Position numbers and translations under genes: made by a program
Assembly (NCBI GenBank): GCA_934675165.1
Contig: CAKUPP010000005.1
Location: 14,966-78,965 of the forward strand
From: an uncultured Eubacteriales bacterium
GTDB taxonomy: Bacteria > Bacillota > Clostridia > Oscillospirales > Acutalibacteraceae
DNA length: 64,000 nt
Direction of reading: 5' to 3'
Notes under the pieces: generated by a model
Databases searched by the model: none
What the model was told of the DNA's origin: nothing
What the model saw: the letters and a program-made list of their open reading frames with translations, nothing else
Part shown: positions 1 to 8,489 of the stretch, piece after piece
How positions within the stretch are numbered: the stretch's first letter is position 1
How the letters are laid out: the number at the start of each line of letters is the position of its first letter

Positions 1-250
1 CTTCAGGATTTTTATTTTTAATCGCATTTAAAGCCCACACGCAACACGCTTGCGGATAACTGTCGTACCAAAATTTCCACGTAAATGTAATGTACGTAAA
101 AATTGATTCATAGTACTCCTTAGTTTTCTTTAAAATTTCATTAATTGGATGCGGAGCAATATCAAGAGCTGCCGCTTGTTGTTCTATTATTTTTTATAGT
201 TCCTCCCTATCTAATGTTTTATACTCTTTATCCAATTCTTGAAGTTGCAT
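1..250 (-). pseudogene. Interrupted ORF of unknown family, runs off the left edge
   Basis: An ATG at 250 opens a frame of 18 codons that ends at a TAA at 194-196. The same frame then stays open to the window edge (about 64 further codons) and reads like real protein, with a charged helical start and an aromatic-rich stretch containing WKFWYDSYPQ and WALNAIKN. The most likely explanation is a gene broken by one nonsense mutation. I do not recognise the family. No good ribosome binding site precedes the ATG. A downstream restart is unlikely, because no ATG or GTG follows the stop closely. Confidence 0.5.
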
Positions 251-594
251 ATCTTTCACCTTGCTTTCAAATTATACTTACCCTATATACCATTTCAATT
301 TCCAAAGTCTATTTTAACACAAATCAAAAAAATTTACAAATTTTGTATTAGGTTACAATTGATGTATTACAAAATAAAAAAAGAAATGACGGATAAATCA
401 AGTTGTGTTACAGTTAAGTTGACATAATAAACACACACGCTTACAAAATGTATAATTACCTATATTTTTAAGTTCTGGAGGAAATATAATTTTATAAAAA
501 AATACCAGCCAACTATATTGGAGATAATTACCACCAAATATCAGATTAGAAAAAAGCTACCACTAACACCGTAGATAATTGTGTAATCGTAAAA
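251..594. other. Intergenic, AT-rich, no gene seen
   Basis: About 340 bases between the broken ORF and the GTPase gene. The short plus-strand frames here have no ribosome binding site and biased, low-complexity composition, so I do not call them genes. A weak stem (CTAC/GTAG) followed by a run of six T on the minus strand near 558-580 could end transcription of the GTPase gene, but the stem is only four pairs long. Confidence 0.4.
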
Positions 595-1350
595 TTATGA
601 AACTACACAGCATCCATTTTTTTCTTCTTCTGATTCAACTCTAACAGGCCTATTTAATTTAATAATGCCTTCACTATATTGCCCATTCTTTTCTAAAATA
701 GGATTGACACGATCAAAATTTTCCTTAATTACACTCTCAAACTTATTTTTCACATCATCCGGATCATTATTACTAATTACTATAAAATCGATTGATCTAC
801 TACTTTGTTTTAGCTTTTTTTTGATTAAATCTGTATTTTCATTAAACAAAAACTGATCTGAGGATTTTACCGCTAAGTCCAATCTAGTACCAACTACAGT
901 TAATATTACATTATCCTTATTTTCATTATAATTTGTCTTTTCAAAAAAATCATTTACCCAACGTTTTAAACGATCATCTAACGATTTTTGCGATATATGT
1001 ATATCTAACGGAATAAATATAAACGCAAACTGAGCATTCCTATAATATTGGGGAAGCGAATTATAAAAATCTTCATCACCAGGATAATCCTGTAAAGTAA
1101 GATTAATAGTAACATCTTTTTCATCATGTTGAACTGTATATTGTAAAGTTTTATCTATTTTTTCAGAGGGAACTCGAGCAGTGTCACCTGCCTTTCTACC
1201 ATAAATCAAAGCGTCCTGAAACGAGGATTTTCCACTACCTTTATTTCCCAATAGAACCACTTTCCCCATTTTCGTATCGCGAGCAAAAATAGCGTTAATG
1301 CTCAAAAAAATTAAAAATATAAAAACAAAAAATTTTTTAAAAAGTTTCAT
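595..1350 (-). CDS. Secreted Ras/Rab-like small GTPase with a C-terminal CaaX box
   Basis: 251 residues from an ATG preceded by AAGGTGAT. Residues 1-23 form a Sec signal peptide: lysines, a Phe/Ile/Leu-rich core, and likely cleavage after AIFA. A GTPase domain follows, with P-loop GNKGSGKS (35-42), a switch II motif DYPGDE (88-93) in place of the usual DTAGQE, and TRLD (155-158) in the position of [NT]KxD. The last residues are NGCCVVS: CVVS fits the CaaX prenylation box of eukaryotic Ras proteins, and the preceding Cys is placed like a palmitoylated Ras cysteine. Both ends are visible in the sequence. That the protein is exported, and then prenylated by host enzymes, is inference. It lies 27 bases downstream of another secreted protein gene and is probably cotranscribed with it. 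A bacterial MglA-like or Rab-like regulator is the alternative, but those lack signal peptides. Confidence 0.8.
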   Translation of the reverse strand: MKLFKKFFVFIFLIFLSINAIFARDTKMGKVVLLGNKGSGKSSFQDALIYGRKAGDTARVPSEKIDKTLQYTVQHDEKDVTINLTLQDYPGDEDFYNSLPQYYRNAQFAFIFIPLDIHISQKSLDDRLKRWVNDFFEKTNYNENKDNVILTVVGTRLDLAVKSSDQFLFNENTDLIKKKLKQSSRSIDFIVISNNDPDDVKNKFESVIKENFDRVNPILEKNGQYSEGIIKLNRPVRVESEEEKNGCCVVS

Positions 1351-1377
1351 TATTATCACCTTTTATCTAAATTATTA

Positions 1378-2349
1378 CTAAAAAACTTTTTTAATGCACT
1401 CACATAAAGCAGGCGCTCCATAATAAATACACAAACCAGCACCAACTAAAAATAAGCTTCCAGCTATAATATATCCTTTATTTTTTTGCATAAATTGCTT
1501 ACATGAGAACACAGCTTTTCCTTGTTTTTTTTTATATAATCTTCCTCCACGACTTAAAAAATTTAAGCATGCCATAAACGTACCTTGACCACTATTATGA
1601 TTAAAAAGTATAAAAGTACAACATTTATCTATAAAATAATGTTCAAATTCAGGCATTTGAATTTGAAAATCTGTTTGCCCCATTTCGCAATTATCTAAAA
1701 CTGGCATATCATAATGTTTAAAATCAATACTTTTAATCCTATCTATAATACCTTTTACGTTATCAATAGTAAAGAATCCTTCTTTATTTTTTAAATCAAA
1801 CATTTCAAATATAGAAGAACTTTTTTTGATTTCCTCTATAAGTTCTGAATCACATAAGTCATCTATACTATTAATTTTAAATACCTTAAATGTTGTCTCA
1901 TAAACAGTTAACTCTTTCCCCATATTTGAACTTTCTTCATAAAGTTTACATTCAAAGTAAAATGTATGATTATCAATTTTTTCATAAAATTCTCTATTAG
2001 GATAATTCTCCCAATTACTTACCGTATCTAATGAGATTTTCATCATTTCAAATTTTTTAGGGTGCTCGAGTGAATTATGATTTATTACACCTGTTGATTT
2101 TCCCTGCACATCTTTTTCGTAATATAGTGCATTTTTATCAAAAAAACGTTTTAAAAATTTGTTTGCATCTGTACCTGGAGTTTCTAAAACAAGCACTTGT
2201 GGAGTTATTTCATACTTTTTCACTTTATCTGAAATAAGAGGATCTGTTAAATTTTCATCATTACCATCTGCTTTTGAAATAGGAGCAATTAAAATTGTCG
2301 CTGTAAGAAAAGATAACACTAATGATACAATTTTTTTTATATATTTCAC
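1378..2349 (-). CDS. Secreted protein of unknown function with C-terminal membrane segment
   Basis: 323 residues from a GTG start with AGGAGTGG eight bases upstream. It begins with a Sec signal peptide (MKYIKKIVSLVLSFLTATIL, cleavage near SKA-DG) and ends with a hydrophobic segment at about 292-312 and a short Cys/Lys tail. I do not recognise a family. Two stretches resemble the neighbouring GTPase: VLVLETPGTDANKFLKRFF lines up with the P-loop region but has lost the GKS residues, and a segment beginning MPEFEHYF lines up with the region after switch II. It may therefore be a degenerate, non-binding GTPase relative. That alignment is by eye and tentative. It sits between the ankyrin gene and the GTPase gene, has its own candidate promoter, and is probably cotranscribed with the GTPase. 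Confidence 0.65.
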   Translation of the reverse strand: MKYIKKIVSLVLSFLTATILIAPISKADGNDENLTDPLISDKVKKYEITPQVLVLETPGTDANKFLKRFFDKNALYYEKDVQGKSTGVINHNSLEHPKKFEMMKISLDTVSNWENYPNREFYEKIDNHTFYFECKLYEESSNMGKELTVYETTFKVFKINSIDDLCDSELIEEIKKSSSIFEMFDLKNKEGFFTIDNVKGIIDRIKSIDFKHYDMPVLDNCEMGQTDFQIQMPEFEHYFIDKCCTFILFNHNSGQGTFMACLNFLSRGGRLYKKKQGKAVFSCKQFMQKNKGYIIAGSLFLVGAGLCIYYGAPALCECIKKVF

Positions 2350-2416
2350 AATACCACTCCTAAATTTTATTTTTATTAAACAAATTATGGCTATTTTTGT
2401 ATTGCCTAACTTTATA

Positions 2417-2445
2417 ATAATATTATTATAACACTAAATAATCAA
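2417..2445 (-). promoter_or_regulatory. Candidate sigma-A promoter for the 1378-2349 gene
   Basis: On the minus strand, TTGATT (2440-2445), a 17-base spacer and TATTAT (2417-2422), about 70 bases before the start codon. The region is very AT-rich, so chance matches are possible. Confidence 0.4.
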
Positions 2446-2456
2446 AATGTAAATCT

Positions 2457-3854
2457 TCATTTGTGAGAGTTATATGCATCGTAAGCAGCAGGTATTATTT
2501 TTGCGGCTGCCTCACCATATGCCACAATCTTTTTAGCCTTTGCTGTAGTCTCTACATAACTTGAACACGTATTGACAAAGTTTGAAGCAGGACCTGTAAT
2601 AAATTCTTTTAGTGGCAGCAGTAACCGATCATCTAATTTTTCAGTAGCCTCTATAAGTTGACTTCCTACTTGTGCATATTTATTTATACACTTATCCATT
2701 GGACTCAAAATTTGTTCATTTAAATTTCGTTCAAAATTCTCAGTAACATTTTGTATTCTATAAGTTGCATTTTGCACACTATACAATGTTTCCATCATTG
2801 TATCCACTAAATCAAGCAAAGGGTTTATTAAACATCCAAATATACCTGTATTATGATGCCGACCAATCGTATCTTCTATTGATGGTTCCCGGTCAACTCC
2901 ATTTATTACTTTCAAGGCATATTCTCTAGAAATATAATTCAATTTTCTAAAATCACTTTTTAAAGACCCATTTACATTACAAATACAGTACATGGTAGCC
3001 TTTATATAACTGCAAACATATAAACTGTAATCTTCTTTATTTATTCTACCACCTAAAATAGAACCATCACAGTCTTTTAAAATTTTAAGTTGTTTTTTTA
3101 ATAAATCCACACATCCATAGGTAGTATCATGATCCAATTGCTTATATATAACTCTAAAATAAGCATACAATTTTGCTGCCATTATACCATCATTGCGTTT
3201 TATTTTTATAGCTTTATTATAAATCTCAAATAATTCTTCATTATAACAATTTTCTTCATCAATACATGCTATTATATTTTTTAAATTATCACACACAATT
3301 GATTCATCAGAAGCACACCAAATACTACTCTTAGACCTATTTCTCAATTTACTATCTATTCCTAGATCACTACAAAGATAATTATCAACGTCATTACAGT
3401 TAATACCATCATCACATTTAGTCTGTACTTCTAGGATCCATTCATTAACATCATCTTGAAAGCTTTTTTTACCAAATTTATTTTCTGTGTATATTTTTTT
3501 AACTTTATATCTACTCAATATTTCTTTTGCAGCGCTGTTATTATATAAATTTGCATATTCAAAAGCATTATGTCCAAGTGAATCTGCTATACTATATTGT
3601 GCACCTTTACTTATTAATAATTCCAGTATTTCCTTAGTCCAAGATTTTTCACAAATGCATGCATACATCACCGCAGTTCTTCCCTTCAGGTCACAAGCCA
3701 AATTTTCTTTATTTTCTATCAATACTTTTACATTTTTTATATCTCCTTTTTCTATAGCACATAAAAGTTCATCACTTAAAGCTAACATTTTTACACTAAA
3801 CAAACAACTTAACACAAAAATCGCTATTAAAATCTCTTTGTAACTAATTTTCAA
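2457..3854 (-). CDS. Secreted ankyrin-repeat protein
   Basis: 465 residues from a TTG start. AGGTGGT lies five bases upstream, so this start fits better than the GTG nine bases earlier that overlaps the same site. A Sec signal peptide or anchor comes first (KISYKEILIAIFVLSCLFSV, cleavage near MLA-LS). It is followed by two to three ankyrin repeats at about residues 27-115, with recognisable GRTAVMYAC and GHNAFEYA turns. The rest is helical and Cys-containing, without a family I can name, and has a coiled-coil-like region around 360-430. Ankyrin repeats mediate protein-protein contacts and are common in effectors of intracellular bacteria. The role here is inferred from the export signal and from the neighbouring CaaX GTPase. 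Confidence 0.8.
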   Translation of the reverse strand: MKISYKEILIAIFVLSCLFSVKMLALSDELLCAIEKGDIKNVKVLIENKENLACDLKGRTAVMYACICEKSWTKEILELLISKGAQYSIADSLGHNAFEYANLYNNSAAKEILSRYKVKKIYTENKFGKKSFQDDVNEWILEVQTKCDDGINCNDVDNYLCSDLGIDSKLRNRSKSSIWCASDESIVCDNLKNIIACIDEENCYNEELFEIYNKAIKIKRNDGIMAAKLYAYFRVIYKQLDHDTTYGCVDLLKKQLKILKDCDGSILGGRINKEDYSLYVCSYIKATMYCICNVNGSLKSDFRKLNYISREYALKVINGVDREPSIEDTIGRHHNTGIFGCLINPLLDLVDTMMETLYSVQNATYRIQNVTENFERNLNEQILSPMDKCINKYAQVGSQLIEATEKLDDRLLLPLKEFITGPASNFVNTCSSYVETTAKAKKIVAYGEAAAKIIPAAYDAYNSHK

Positions 3855-4128
3855 TTTTACCACCTAATATCGATAATAATATTCAAATTAGGCACCATTT
3901 TTCTGACCTTTGGCATCAAATATCTACATGACTTGTGGTATATCTACTCACATTTTACATTCATGTTCAACATGATTTTTGTCGAATTTTGAATTAATTT
4001 AAAATTTAAGTAACTTTTAATTAAATCACACATAATAACGTAACTTTAATTATTTTTAGTTTTCTTTAATACAAAACTTAAACAGTTAAAAGGTGGAAAA
4101 GAAAAAATACATAAAAATTTTTGAGTAC
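3855..4128. other. Intergenic, no gene seen
   Basis: AT-rich spacer between the ankyrin gene and the tRNA genes, holding the unseen promoter of the ankyrin gene on the minus strand. I see no conserved structure. Confidence 0.4.
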
Positions 4129-4160
4129 AAAAAAAGAGTTCACTGCTTAACGCAATTCAC
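4129..4160 (-). terminator. Possible terminator after the tRNA genes
   Basis: On the minus strand an imperfect hairpin (GTGAATTGC / GCAGTGAAC, two mismatches, loop GTTAA) is followed by a run of seven T. It lies about 45 bases downstream of tRNA-Gly. Confidence 0.35.
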
Positions 4161-4205
4161 CCTTCAAAAACGAAACCTATAAAAAAATAATATCATCTTC
4201 CAAAC

Positions 4206-4280
<75 letters not shown>

Positions 4281-4292
4281 AACACAAAAATA

Positions 4293-4380
4293 TGGTACCG
4301 GTGGCCGGACTCGAACCGGCACGATATCGCTATCGAGGGATTTTAAGTCCCTTGCGTCTACCTATTCCGCCACACCGGCA
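4293..4380 (-). tRNA. tRNA-Leu(TAA)
   Basis: An 88-base minus-strand class II tRNA with a long variable arm. Acceptor TGCCGGT pairs with ACCGGTA, and CCA is encoded. The anticodon loop CTTAAAA gives anticodon TAA, and the T arm contains GGTTCGAGTCC. It is the first gene of the two-tRNA unit. Confidence 0.95.
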
Positions 4381-4408
4381 CACTTGTGTGCACCTCACTA
4401 ACAAGTGT

Positions 4409-4437
4409 ATTATACGCCACATATTTAAAAAATTCAA
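4409..4437 (-). promoter_or_regulatory. Promoter of the tRNA-Leu/tRNA-Gly unit
   Basis: On the minus strand, TTGAAT (4432-4437), a 17-base spacer and TATAAT (4409-4414), about 29 bases before the 5' end of tRNA-Leu. The -10 box is a full consensus match. Confidence 0.75.
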
Positions 4438-4486
4438 TACATTAATTGTTAATTTTTAATTTTATTTTATTTAAATATTTTAATAT

Positions 4487-4532
4487 GAAAAATCTCTACA
4501 CTCTAAGTAACACCAGCGTGAAGAGATTTTTT
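4487..4532 (-). terminator. Terminator after the 4546-5088 gene
   Basis: On the minus strand the arms AAAAATCTCT and AGAGATTTTT enclose a partly paired loop and end in a T-rich stretch, 14 bases after the stop codon of the hypothetical gene. Confidence 0.6.
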
Positions 4533-4545
4533 ATATTTTTCTAAT

Positions 4546-5088
4546 TTATTCAAAAAAATTTACCATATTAACTTTCGAATTTTGATTTTTAGACCAGTTT
4601 AAATCATATCCCCAACTACTTACGTTTTTTAACGTATCATCTATTCCGATTTCAGAATATCTTTCTCTTGTTTTCTTTTCTATATCCAAAGCTTTAGACT
4701 CCCCTGCAATCGCTTTTTCTTTTATTTTTGAAATAAAAAATTCAAATGATCCTTCTTCTATATTAATTTTATCACAGCTACTCAAATATTTTGTACAAGC
4801 ACTCCGAATACTTCTTGCAAATGCTAAACACTCTTGCCCACCAAAATGTGATACATTATCCCCTTTTACTCTGCATTTCGATATTAACACCAAGGAAGAA
4901 ATATCATTAAAAAATTTTCTCATAGCTTCCTTTACTTCAAAATCAAATTCCAAAAAATTTCTTTCTACAACTTTTGAACTCTCTTTTTTTTTCAATTCTT
5001 CAATAACTTTCTTTATTTCCTTCAAAAGTTTTTTATCCCATAAATAGTTATACTGATCAAAAAAATCGGTTTCTATAAACATACACAT
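4546..5088 (-). CDS. Hypothetical protein, 180 residues
   Basis: Unknown family. The chosen ATG (MCMFIETDF) has AAAGGATG nearby. An upstream TTG and an internal ATG two codons later are alternatives. The sequence is lysine/glutamate-rich and mostly helical, with Cys in the middle (SKCRV, GGQECLAFARS, KYLSSCDK). No signal peptide or membrane segment is visible. It begins 13 bases after the stop of the solute-binding lipoprotein gene on the same strand, so the two are probably one transcript ending at the hairpin at 4487-4532. I cannot assign a function. Confidence 0.6.
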   Translation of the reverse strand: MCMFIETDFFDQYNYLWDKKLLKEIKKVIEELKKKESSKVVERNFLEFDFEVKEAMRKFFNDISSLVLISKCRVKGDNVSHFGGQECLAFARSIRSACTKYLSSCDKINIEEGSFEFFISKIKEKAIAGESKALDIEKKTRERYSEIGIDDTLKNVSSWGYDLNWSKNQNSKVNMVNFFE

Positions 5089-5101
5089 CAAAAATCATCC
5101 T

Positions 5102-6604
5102 TTAACTATTTTTTAAATCATTCCATTTTTTTATTGCATATTCAGATATTTTACTGTAACTATCTTCAGTCCAAACAGATTTATTTAAAAACTGATCTAT
5201 TACATATTTCCCAAACACTTGCTCTCCCCAACCGCTTGGTGCTCCAAAATATACTGCAGGTAACACCAACTCTTCACTTAAATATTCCACCATTGAACGT
5301 GACAATGCATTCTCTATAACACTACTTTCTTTTATGTCATACGGTGTAAACCCAAATTCAGAAATAATATATTTTTGAGCAAGTTCAGAAGTTTGCATCC
5401 AAGTTAAAAAATCTTGTGCTGCTTTTTTACTTTTATCCGAAGATTTTGCATTTATACAATAATATTTTGGACAATATACAGGAATTGACCGATGAATATT
5501 TTTTGCTGTTATATCAGACGTTATAACCTCGTTTTCTGCAAAAGGCATTTTTATAGGGATAAAGATACACCTTTTTGCAACCAAAGAATTATATATTGAA
5601 AGATTTTTATAATCCTCAGTCCCACCTAATAAAAATACTGATTTTCCATTAACAAAATTTTTCATTGATTGATTTAAACTGTTTTGAGAGTTACTAATCA
5701 TTTCTGCACCACGCGAAATGTTACCAAGTTGCCCCGCGACATTTGAAGAAATGCTATCTAAAAGTTGAGCGAATCTTATAAATGGACCAGAAAGCTCTGC
5801 CACTACACTTTCATTTGCAATGTGAGCTTCTGCTGCACTTTTAAACACAGCACTAAGCGCAATATTTGCAAGATAATTTCCTGAATATTTAGGTTCTCCA
5901 CCAGCAAATGAAAAAACACCGGTCAGATTTTCACTTAATTCGCCTTTTGTTTTTGAAAATGAGTATTCTTTCCCGTTCAAATTAAATTGATATACTTGAT
6001 TGTTGTTTATATACATTTTCAAAGCTTCTACCATAGAATTAAATTCTTCATATGTGCATTCTTGCAAATCATTTTGAACTGTTCTGTATTTTTCTCCGCC
6101 AAATAAAGAAGATATCATTTTAGGATCTACAATAAAGCCATAGCCTTCAGTTGTATATGGTATTCCAAAACTATCCGAGGTATTAGAACTTAATCTTAAA
6201 ATTTCTGGTATATTATTAACAACATCTTTAAAAGTTTCTTCCGTAGCATTTCCAAAATCCCAAACTTCTGACTTAGATTTTAATTTATCAAGCTCTTCTA
6301 AATTGTTTACAGTAAAAATATCAGGTGGATGGTCAGAATCAAGATATGATTCAAAATTTTCAAAAGTATTCTTTTCTTCGGATGGTGTTACTGTACGAAT
6401 AACAACTCCGGTTCTCTGGGTATATTCATCACACATAGACCTAAAGGAATTTCCTATATTTACATCTGAGTTGTATATAAATATATCATAATCCTTTTTT
6501 ACATTTTCATTTTTTGCAGTTTGCTCTGAGCTGTTTGAACAACCACTGAGTAAAACAAATCCGGAACATAAAACACTTAAAATTGATATTAATTTATTTT
6601 TCAA
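5102..6604 (-). CDS. ABC transporter solute-binding lipoprotein (family 1, sugar type)
   Basis: 500 residues. The lipoprotein signal peptide ends in the lipobox LLSGC (Cys about 21), so the mature protein should be lipid-anchored outside the membrane. The mature part has the two-lobed extracellular solute-binding layout of carbohydrate ABC importers, including PPDIFTVNN near the front, GIPYTTEGYGF, and a late TWMQTSELAQKY helix region. The family binds sugars or oligosaccharides and hands them to a membrane permease. No permease or ATPase gene lies nearby, so the partner must be elsewhere or lost. The substrate cannot be read from the sequence. Confidence 0.8.
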   Translation of the reverse strand: MKNKLISILSVLCSGFVLLSGCSNSSEQTAKNENVKKDYDIFIYNSDVNIGNSFRSMCDEYTQRTGVVIRTVTPSEEKNTFENFESYLDSDHPPDIFTVNNLEELDKLKSKSEVWDFGNATEETFKDVVNNIPEILRLSSNTSDSFGIPYTTEGYGFIVDPKMISSLFGGEKYRTVQNDLQECTYEEFNSMVEALKMYINNNQVYQFNLNGKEYSFSKTKGELSENLTGVFSFAGGEPKYSGNYLANIALSAVFKSAAEAHIANESVVAELSGPFIRFAQLLDSISSNVAGQLGNISRGAEMISNSQNSLNQSMKNFVNGKSVFLLGGTEDYKNLSIYNSLVAKRCIFIPIKMPFAENEVITSDITAKNIHRSIPVYCPKYYCINAKSSDKSKKAAQDFLTWMQTSELAQKYIISEFGFTPYDIKESSVIENALSRSMVEYLSEELVLPAVYFGAPSGWGEQVFGKYVIDQFLNKSVWTEDSYSKISEYAIKKWNDLKNS

Positions 6605-6795
6605 AAAATCATCCCCAAAAATAATATATTATTTGTTATGGAATATTTTGCAACTTTTAACCAAAAAACATTCATCATTCTAAATAATATATTATTTCTA
6701 AATATATTTCAATAAGATTATAAATAAATTTATTTTAATTTTAAGTTCTAATGCTTGTTCGACTATCATAATTATTATCGAAATGGAGGACAAGT

Positions 6796-7740
6796 ATGAA
6801 AAACAAAGATAACTTTAAAAATATTTTACGTTATTTTCCCAGCGATTATCAATTTCATTTAAAAAATTTTTCACCAGAAATTCAAAAATTTATTACAGAA
6901 ATAAGAATAAGAGCTAATTGTCCACTGCAATTGTGTTGTGGATCTGAAAACTATTTTTTAACTAACCACGGATTTGAAAAAAATTTTTATTCAAGTAATA
7001 ATAAGTTAAATTCTACGTTTGAAGATATTTCTAAAATTTTTAAAGCAATGTGTGAATATTCCGTATACAGTTTTGAGGATCAAATAAAAAACGGATTTAT
7101 TACTATACCAGGAGGTCACAGAATAGGTATTTGTGGTCAGGGTATATATGAAAATAATCACCTCAAAAACATTAAAAATATAACCTCCTTAAATATACGA
7201 ATTGCAAAAGAAGTAAAAGGGTGCTGCCAAAAAATTTTTGACGAAATAGTAAATTCACATTTCGGAACCATAATAGTAGGGCCTCCAGCATGTGGAAAAA
7301 CTACGTTAATTCGAGATATCGCACAGACTATATCAACAAGTACAGATCACAATTTCCCCAAAGTAGTCATAATAGATGAACGAATGGAAATTGCATCTGC
7401 TTTTTGTGGAGTTCCACAATTGGATGTAGGATTAAGCGATGTACTTTGCAATTTTAAAAAAAGTAGTGGAATTTTGCAAGCAATACGTTGTTTAGCTCCA
7501 AATATCATAATATGTGATGAAATTGGAGATTTAGATGAAATTAAATCTATAAAAGTTGCTTTAAATTGTGGAGTAAAAATTATTTGTACCATTCACGCTT
7601 ATGACGAAAACGATTTTTTTAATAAATCACAAATACCCAAACTTTTAGAAACACAAGCATTTGAAAAAATTATATTTCTAAAAAATGCAAACATACCAGG
7701 TCAAATATCAAAAATACGCAAAGTGTGTGAATTAAAATGA
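6796..7740 (+). CDS. spoIIIAA: Stage III sporulation protein AA
   Basis: 314 residues, a cytosolic ATPase of the secretion-ATPase superfamily. The Walker A motif GPPACGKTT lies at about 161-169, and a Walker B-like stretch IIICDEIGD follows near 236. A GGHRIGICGQG segment typical of the family lies near residue 115. In Bacillus subtilis it powers the SpoIIIA-SpoIIQ channel from the mother-cell side during engulfment. It is the first gene of the operon and overlaps spoIIIAB by four bases. The start is supported by TGGAGGAC. Mother-cell sigma-E control is expected from the family. A possible -10 CATAATTA at 6767 is too weak to call. Confidence 0.95.
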   Translation: MKNKDNFKNILRYFPSDYQFHLKNFSPEIQKFITEIRIRANCPLQLCCGSENYFLTNHGFEKNFYSSNNKLNSTFEDISKIFKAMCEYSVYSFEDQIKNGFITIPGGHRIGICGQGIYENNHLKNIKNITSLNIRIAKEVKGCCQKIFDEIVNSHFGTIIVGPPACGKTTLIRDIAQTISTSTDHNFPKVVIIDERMEIASAFCGVPQLDVGLSDVLCNFKKSSGILQAIRCLAPNIIICDEIGDLDEIKSIKVALNCGVKIICTIHAYDENDFFNKSQIPKLLETQAFEKIIFLKNANIPGQISKIRKVCELK

Positions 7741-8240
7741 TGAAATTGTTTGGAACTTTAATAATACTAGCTTGCGGAATATTATCAGGAATTACAGTAC
7801 TGGAAAATCATAAAAACAAAATAAAATTTTTAAAGGAGTACATAGAATTTATACTTTTTATAAAATCAGAAATAAAATATTCCCAAAAAACAATATATGA
7901 AATATCAAAAAATGCCTCATCCGGAAAACTGTTTCTCCCCTATATCAAAAATTTTATAAAATTTTCTACAATTCAATCACTACCTGATGCTTGGGCACAT
8001 ACATTTGACAACATAAAAGAAAATTTGCGAATATCTCCTGAAGAAAAAGCTTTGATAATAAAATTTGGAGAAAATTTAGGAATTACTGATGTGCTAAGTC
8101 AAATAAACTATTGTGATCACCACGTAAAATGTATAACGTCACACCTTATTAAAGAACAAGACAAACAAAAACAATTAGGTAACTTACCATTAATACTTAG
8201 TATTGGCATTAGCGCAGTGATTATATTGATAATTATATAA
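7737..8240 (+). CDS. spoIIIAB: Stage III sporulation protein AB
   Basis: 167 residues, with an N-terminal membrane helix (LIILACGILSGITVL), a cytosolic helical domain and a C-terminal hydrophobic segment. The family is part of the mother-cell SpoIIIA complex and resembles GspF-type inner-membrane proteins of secretion systems. Its ATG overlaps the TGA of spoIIIAA, so translation is probably coupled. Length and position in the operon match the family. Confidence 0.92.
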   Translation: MMKLFGTLIILACGILSGITVLENHKNKIKFLKEYIEFILFIKSEIKYSQKTIYEISKNASSGKLFLPYIKNFIKFSTIQSLPDAWAHTFDNIKENLRISPEEKALIIKFGENLGITDVLSQINYCDHHVKCITSHLIKEQDKQKQLGNLPLILSIGISAVIILIII

Positions 8241-8270
8241 ACCTCATTATCAAAACAAAAGGGTGTTTTT

Positions 8271-8465
8271 ATGAATGTTGATCTAATTTTTAAAATAGCT
8301 GCTGTTGGAATAATAGTAGCCGTACTCAATCAATTGCTAATTCGTTCAGGACGCGAAGAGCAAGCAATGATGACTACTTTAGCCGGACTTATAGTTGTGT
8401 TAATGATGATTATTCAAGAAATCGATTTACTTTTTAAAACCATAAAATCTGTATTTGGACTTTAA
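8271..8465 (+). CDS. spoIIIAC: Stage III sporulation protein AC
   Basis: 64 residues with two membrane helices, the usual size for this tiny channel-complex subunit. The first helix is AAVGIIVAVLNQLLI, followed by a short charged loop SGREEQA and the second helix. GGGTG lies in front of the ATG. Third gene of the operon. Confidence 0.93.
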   Translation: MNVDLIFKIAAVGIIVAVLNQLLIRSGREEQAMMTTLAGLIVVLMMIIQEIDLLFKTIKSVFGL

Positions 8466-8489
8466 ATAAGGAGAAAGGTTTTTAAAAAT

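Noticed and set aside
145..427. Two plus-strand frames of 68 and 62 codons
   Set aside because: They overlap each other and the broken minus-strand frame, lack ribosome binding sites, and have low-complexity composition.
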